This document shows, piece by piece, positions 4,169 through 6,692 of a stretch of 6,692 nt of DNA. Each line of letters starts with the position of its first letter. Position 1 is the stretch's first letter. The stretch is from the NCBI GenBank assembly GCA_020201015.1, contig JAIVHN010000122.1, forward strand, positions 1 through 6,692. Direction: 5' to 3'. Below the pieces are notes generated by a model that saw nothing but the letters and a program-made list of their open reading frames with translations, had not been told where the DNA came from and searched no databases. This DNA comes from Spirochaeta sp. GTDB taxonomy: Bacteria; Spirochaetota; Spirochaetia; DSM-27196; SLAA01. A program made the position numbers and the translations under genes.

Positions 4169-6400
4169 CTACATAGGTGGAGGCAAGTAGGCTGTGTAGG
4201 GCTCTGCCCGAGCTGGGGCCTTCTTGCGGTTGGGCTTTACTCCGAACTTTAAGAAGCGTAGAATTTCCTCTGGAGTTTCGAGATTCTGGAGTGCCAAACG
4301 CGACTCCGCGTCCTTAACCTTGCCCGCCAAGTTAGAAAGTACTTGAAGATGCGGTACTGCACGCCGCTGAGGGCTTGCAATGAGGAACACAATGCGGGTG
4401 GGTAGCTTGTCTTGGGAGCCGAAGCTGAGGCCTGTCGGTAACAGCCCAATGGCAATGGAAATCTCCTTAGTTCCCTTTGTACGTGCGTGAGGGAAAGCAA
4501 TCCCGTAGCTCATTGCGGTGCTGAACTCCTGCTCGCGCGCTAACACGTCTTCCAACACTGTGTCGCGATCTTGTATTCTTCCGGCGTTCGCTAAGACATC
4601 AACCAACTCGGTAATAACTGCCTTCTTACTCTTGCCCTTGAGCCGAGGAATGATGCAGCGGATATCGAGATATGGAGAAAGAACAAGGCCGGAGGTTTCA
4701 GGCTCGATACCGGTAAGTGTCCCGACGTTAGAAGGGTCGGTAATCTCGGTGAGCCCGGCAATGGTCGTGCGAATTTGCACGAGGGTCTCGTGCATTAAAG
4801 TTCGGACATACCCCGCATCTTCGGGATCCGACGTGAATTCAATGCTTGTTTCGTCATGTCGCAGGGAAAAAAACACTCGGTCTCGACGAAACTGGTAGGT
4901 TGGCGGCGAAGTGTGCATGCGGAAAAAGAAGAAGTCCTCAGCTCGAACCGCGTCAATTACCGCCGAAGCAACAAGCCGAGTTACCTCGGCATTGGGAAAA
5001 TGAAAGGGTAGCGTCATCGGCTCCGCCCCACGTACCGGCTCACGGGTTCCGCGTTCCTTGCCTGATGTGAGTTTGCTATAGATTGGTGTACCGACGAGGA
5101 TAGAGAAGAGTACCATAAGCACGCCAATTCTAAAGACCGACTCATCCATGAGACCGGCGGCTAAGCCCACGGCTGCTATGACGAGGGCAGTTTCTTCGCG
5201 CGGCATGAGTCCAAACCCAATGCGTAGCACACCGCGGCGGTTGAAGTTTGCCCAAAACGCTGGGGTTGTCGTGCCAAAAAGTTTGAATATGCTGGAAAAG
5301 AAGGCCGCCGACAGGCCTAATACAAGAAACTGTGGATCGGCCAAAAGGCGGACATCAAACAGCATGCCGGTTACCACAAAAAGTATCGGCACAAAAAACG
5401 CGTTGAGTGGGTGGAGTTGTTGTTGAATGACATAGGAGATGTCTGTCTTAGATAGCGAAAGCCCTAATATATACGCACCGATAACGGCCGCAAGACCCAT
5501 GGCCTCAAACGCACCGGAAAGCACCAGTGCAAGGGCCAACGCAAGCATAGAAAAGACGACCGGCGACTTAAATGACTTTAGAAAGCTGCTGAGGTAGCGA
5601 GCACCAAGGATGGCAACTACGCCAACTATTGCCCACAGTGCAAAGGCGCGGACTGCGAGTGTTGCTGCCTGCTCACGAAAGACCGCCTGTTCGCCACCTT
5701 CAAAGGCAGCTGCTGAGCCAAGAACAACCGCTAAGAGAAGAATTGCAATTCCACTCTGAAACATCGCCGAGCCCATAACCGTAACGGCCTCCGGGGTGTC
5801 CATGCGGTGTTTTTCCGCTAGTAGCCGTGCTGGAATTCCAACCGAAGCAGAAATGCTGAGTATTCCTAAGAGCAATGTGCCCGGCTCGAGTAGACTCATA
5901 TCAAGAAAGAAAACCGGTACGATAATACCGCCAATAAATCCGAAGATCATTCCGCCAATCGCGGTAATGACGCCGGTAATACTCATTTTGAGGAACAGTG
6001 TAGTGTTGGATTCCAACCCCGCAACGAAAACGTGAACAATTGCAGCAATTGCAAGAAAACCAAACAAGGGTAATGAGACGGCCAGTCCCTCCGCCTGCAA
6101 CGGAAATAATCCGTCCGCAAAGTATGGCACGCCAACCGAGCCAAGTGCGTAAGGGCCAATTAACGCGCCAGCAATAATTTCACCAACCAAGCCAGGCAGG
6201 TGAATGCGGCGGGCGACAAGGCCAGCAAGCCGCGCCACAAAAAGAATGATGCCCAGCTCAATTGCCAGGCGGGCGAGCTCATGAGGAAAGTCGGCAGGGC
6301 CATGATGTCCGTTTGCTGCTGCAAAAACCGGTATTGCTCCAATCACAGCAAGTGTGGCTGCGATAAAAAGAATTCGCGGCCCTCGATTATTTCCGACCAT
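4169..6400 (-). CDS. CPA2-family cation:proton antiporter fused to a PTS EIIA domain
   Basis: A 743-residue inner-membrane protein. It starts with a signal-like hydrophobic segment (10-29, ending VFAAANG). A CPA2 Na+/H+ or K+/H+ exchanger core of about 12 membrane segments follows (40-442), with LPGLVGEIIAGALIGP (68-83), SASVGIPARLLAE (184-196), FFVPILFVVTGMLFD (335-349) and PREETALVIAAVGL (400-413). A soluble linker of unknown fold spans about 445-575. The C-terminus is a PTS EIIA type-2 (PtsN-like) domain at 575-717 with phosphorylatable His638 in GIAFPHAR; a basic, proline-rich tail ends the protein. The domain order implies that phosphorylation by HPr/NPr could control ion flux, but no EI or HPr gene is in the window. 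Odd: the membrane motif normally carrying the ion-binding acid (DD in antiporters, QD in KefC) reads FQS at 214-216. Ion specificity cannot be told. ATG 6400 has AAGGAG 7 bases upstream. Confidence 0.88.
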   Translation of the reverse strand: MVGNNRGPRILFIAATLAVIGAIPVFAAANGHHGPADFPHELARLAIELGIILFVARLAGLVARRIHLPGLVGEIIAGALIGPYALGSVGVPYFADGLFPLQAEGLAVSLPLFGFLAIAAIVHVFVAGLESNTTLFLKMSITGVITAIGGMIFGFIGGIIVPVFFLDMSLLEPGTLLLGILSISASVGIPARLLAEKHRMDTPEAVTVMGSAMFQSGIAILLLAVVLGSAAAFEGGEQAVFREQAATLAVRAFALWAIVGVVAILGARYLSSFLKSFKSPVVFSMLALALALVLSGAFEAMGLAAVIGAYILGLSLSKTDISYVIQQQLHPLNAFFVPILFVVTGMLFDVRLLADPQFLVLGLSAAFFSSIFKLFGTTTPAFWANFNRRGVLRIGFGLMPREETALVIAAVGLAAGLMDESVFRIGVLMVLFSILVGTPIYSKLTSGKERGTREPVRGAEPMTLPFHFPNAEVTRLVASAVIDAVRAEDFFFFRMHTSPPTYQFRRDRVFFSLRHDETSIEFTSDPEDAGYVRTLMHETLVQIRTTIAGLTEITDPSNVGTLTGIEPETSGLVLSPYLDIRCIIPRLKGKSKKAVITELVDVLANAGRIQDRDTVLEDVLAREQEFSTAMSYGIAFPHARTKGTKEISIAIGLLPTGLSFGSQDKLPTRIVFLIASPQRRAVPHLQVLSNLAGKVKDAESRLALQNLETPEEILRFLKFGVKPNRKKAPARAEPYTAYLPPPM

Positions 6401-6407
6401 GTTACTA

Positions 6408-6413
6408 CTCCTT
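6408..6413 (-). promoter_or_regulatory. Ribosome binding site of the antiporter gene
   Basis: AAGGAG on the minus strand, 7 bases before ATG 6400: a near-ideal Shine-Dalgarno that supports this start and the presence of the N-terminal hydrophobic segment. Confidence 0.75.
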
Positions 6414-6440
6414 GGGAAATTGCCAAAACATGACTATTCA

Positions 6441-6468
6441 ATTCTGCATTTTTTTACCGATTAGTCAA
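6441..6468 (-). promoter_or_regulatory. Probable promoter of the antiporter gene
   Basis: The minus strand reads TTGACT (6468-6463, 5 of 6), a 16-base spacer containing an A7 run, then CAGAAT (6446-6441, 4 of 6). The predicted leader is about 35 bases and includes the AAGGAG site. It is the best promoter-like match in the window. Confidence 0.45.
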
Positions 6469-6473
6469 CGGCA

Positions 6474-6491
6474 TTTGGTGGTTGAACCAAA
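6474..6491. promoter_or_regulatory. Inverted repeat in the divergent promoter region
   Basis: TTTGGT-ggttga-ACCAAA is a perfect 6-bp inverted repeat with a 6-base centre. It sits 5 bases upstream of the antiporter -35 box and between the two divergent genes, a typical place for a dimeric regulator. The match is short and could be chance. Confidence 0.3.
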
Positions 6492-6549
6492 GAATTGTTG
6501 AATACAGCGATAAGTAATAGGTCCGGAGCCCGCGACGCTTAGGGTAGAG

Positions 6550-6692
6550 ATGCGGTACCATATGAGTGGTATGACCCTGTTAACTGTAAAAGACCTAAGT
6601 AAGAAGTATCGCAATGTAATCTCGAGCGAACGAGGCCGTTTCCAAAAGCGACTTACCGAGCCAGCACCTCGCTATGCGCGCCATGACATTTT
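6550..6692 (+). CDS. ABC transporter ATP-binding protein, N-terminus only
   Basis: The first 47 codons of a gene cut by the window end. The protein begins MRYHMSGMTLLTVKDLSKKYRN; LLTVKDLSKKY is the first beta strand and the aromatic-residue (A-loop) region found at the N-terminus of ABC ATPases, where the Tyr stacks on ATP adenine. Walker A is not yet reached. The next residues (SERGRFQKRL to RHDIF) are basic and push Walker A further downstream than in short amino-acid or lipoprotein ATPases. This resembles polysaccharide exporters of the Wzt/TagH type, but that is only an inference. Three in-frame ATGs are possible (6550, 6562, 6571); 6550 is preferred because AGGG lies 5 bases upstream and the others lack a good site. 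It is divergent from the antiporter gene. Confidence 0.65.
   Translation, partial: MRYHMSGMTLLTVKDLSKKYRNVISSERGRFQKRLTEPAPRYARHDI

Noticed and set aside
4518..4898. 126-codon plus-strand frame opposite the EIIA/linker part of the antiporter
   Set aside because: Ser/Arg-rich composition typical of antisense frames; the minus strand carries a clear EIIA domain.

Overview
The window reads as chromosome of a Gram-negative bacterium, probably a proteobacterium. The evidence is a beta-barrel-like outer-membrane protein end, a PAS/GAF/GGDEF signalling protein and a CPA2 antiporter fused to a nitrogen-PTS-type EIIA domain. Genus cannot be told from sequence alone. I see no tRNA, rRNA, CRISPR array, insertion sequence or phage gene.

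Layout, left to right. (1) 1-411 (+): 3' end of a probable outer-membrane beta-barrel gene whose start lies outside the window. (2) 458-1174 (-): flavin reductase-like FMN-binding split-barrel protein, convergent with gene 1. (3) 1175-1356: AT-rich divergent promoter region. (4) 1357-2688 (+): PAS-GAF-GGDEF diguanylate cyclase with an intact catalytic GGDEF and an RxxD inhibitory site; its start is ambiguous because of an A6 tract. (5) 2680-3903 (-): KamA-family (lysine 2,3-aminomutase-like) radical SAM protein, overlapping gene 4 tail to tail by 9 bases. (6) 3904-4168: spacer with a hairpin, a 12-bp palindrome and a possible promoter. (7) 4169-6400 (-): 743-residue CPA2 cation:proton antiporter with a C-terminal EIIA domain. 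(8) 6401-6549: divergent intergenic region. (9) 6550-6692 (+): N-terminus of an ABC-transporter ATP-binding protein, cut by the window end.

The genes alternate strands (+ - + - - +), so this looks like a set of independent transcription units rather than one operon, and no shared pathway is evident. The common themes are redox/flavin chemistry, c-di-GMP signalling and ion/PTS signalling, but a functional link is not shown.

The most unusual signals are defects or variations inside otherwise recognisable families. The KamA-like protein keeps its CxxxCxxC cluster motif but seems to lack about 40 residues that normally carry the GGD motif. The antiporter has FQS where CPA2 proteins usually carry the ion-binding aspartate (DD or QD). 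The diguanylate cyclase has a shortened GAF domain, an in-frame 15-bp tandem duplication and an upstream ATG that a one-base change in A6 would join to its reading frame. I did not find a clear new multi-gene system here.
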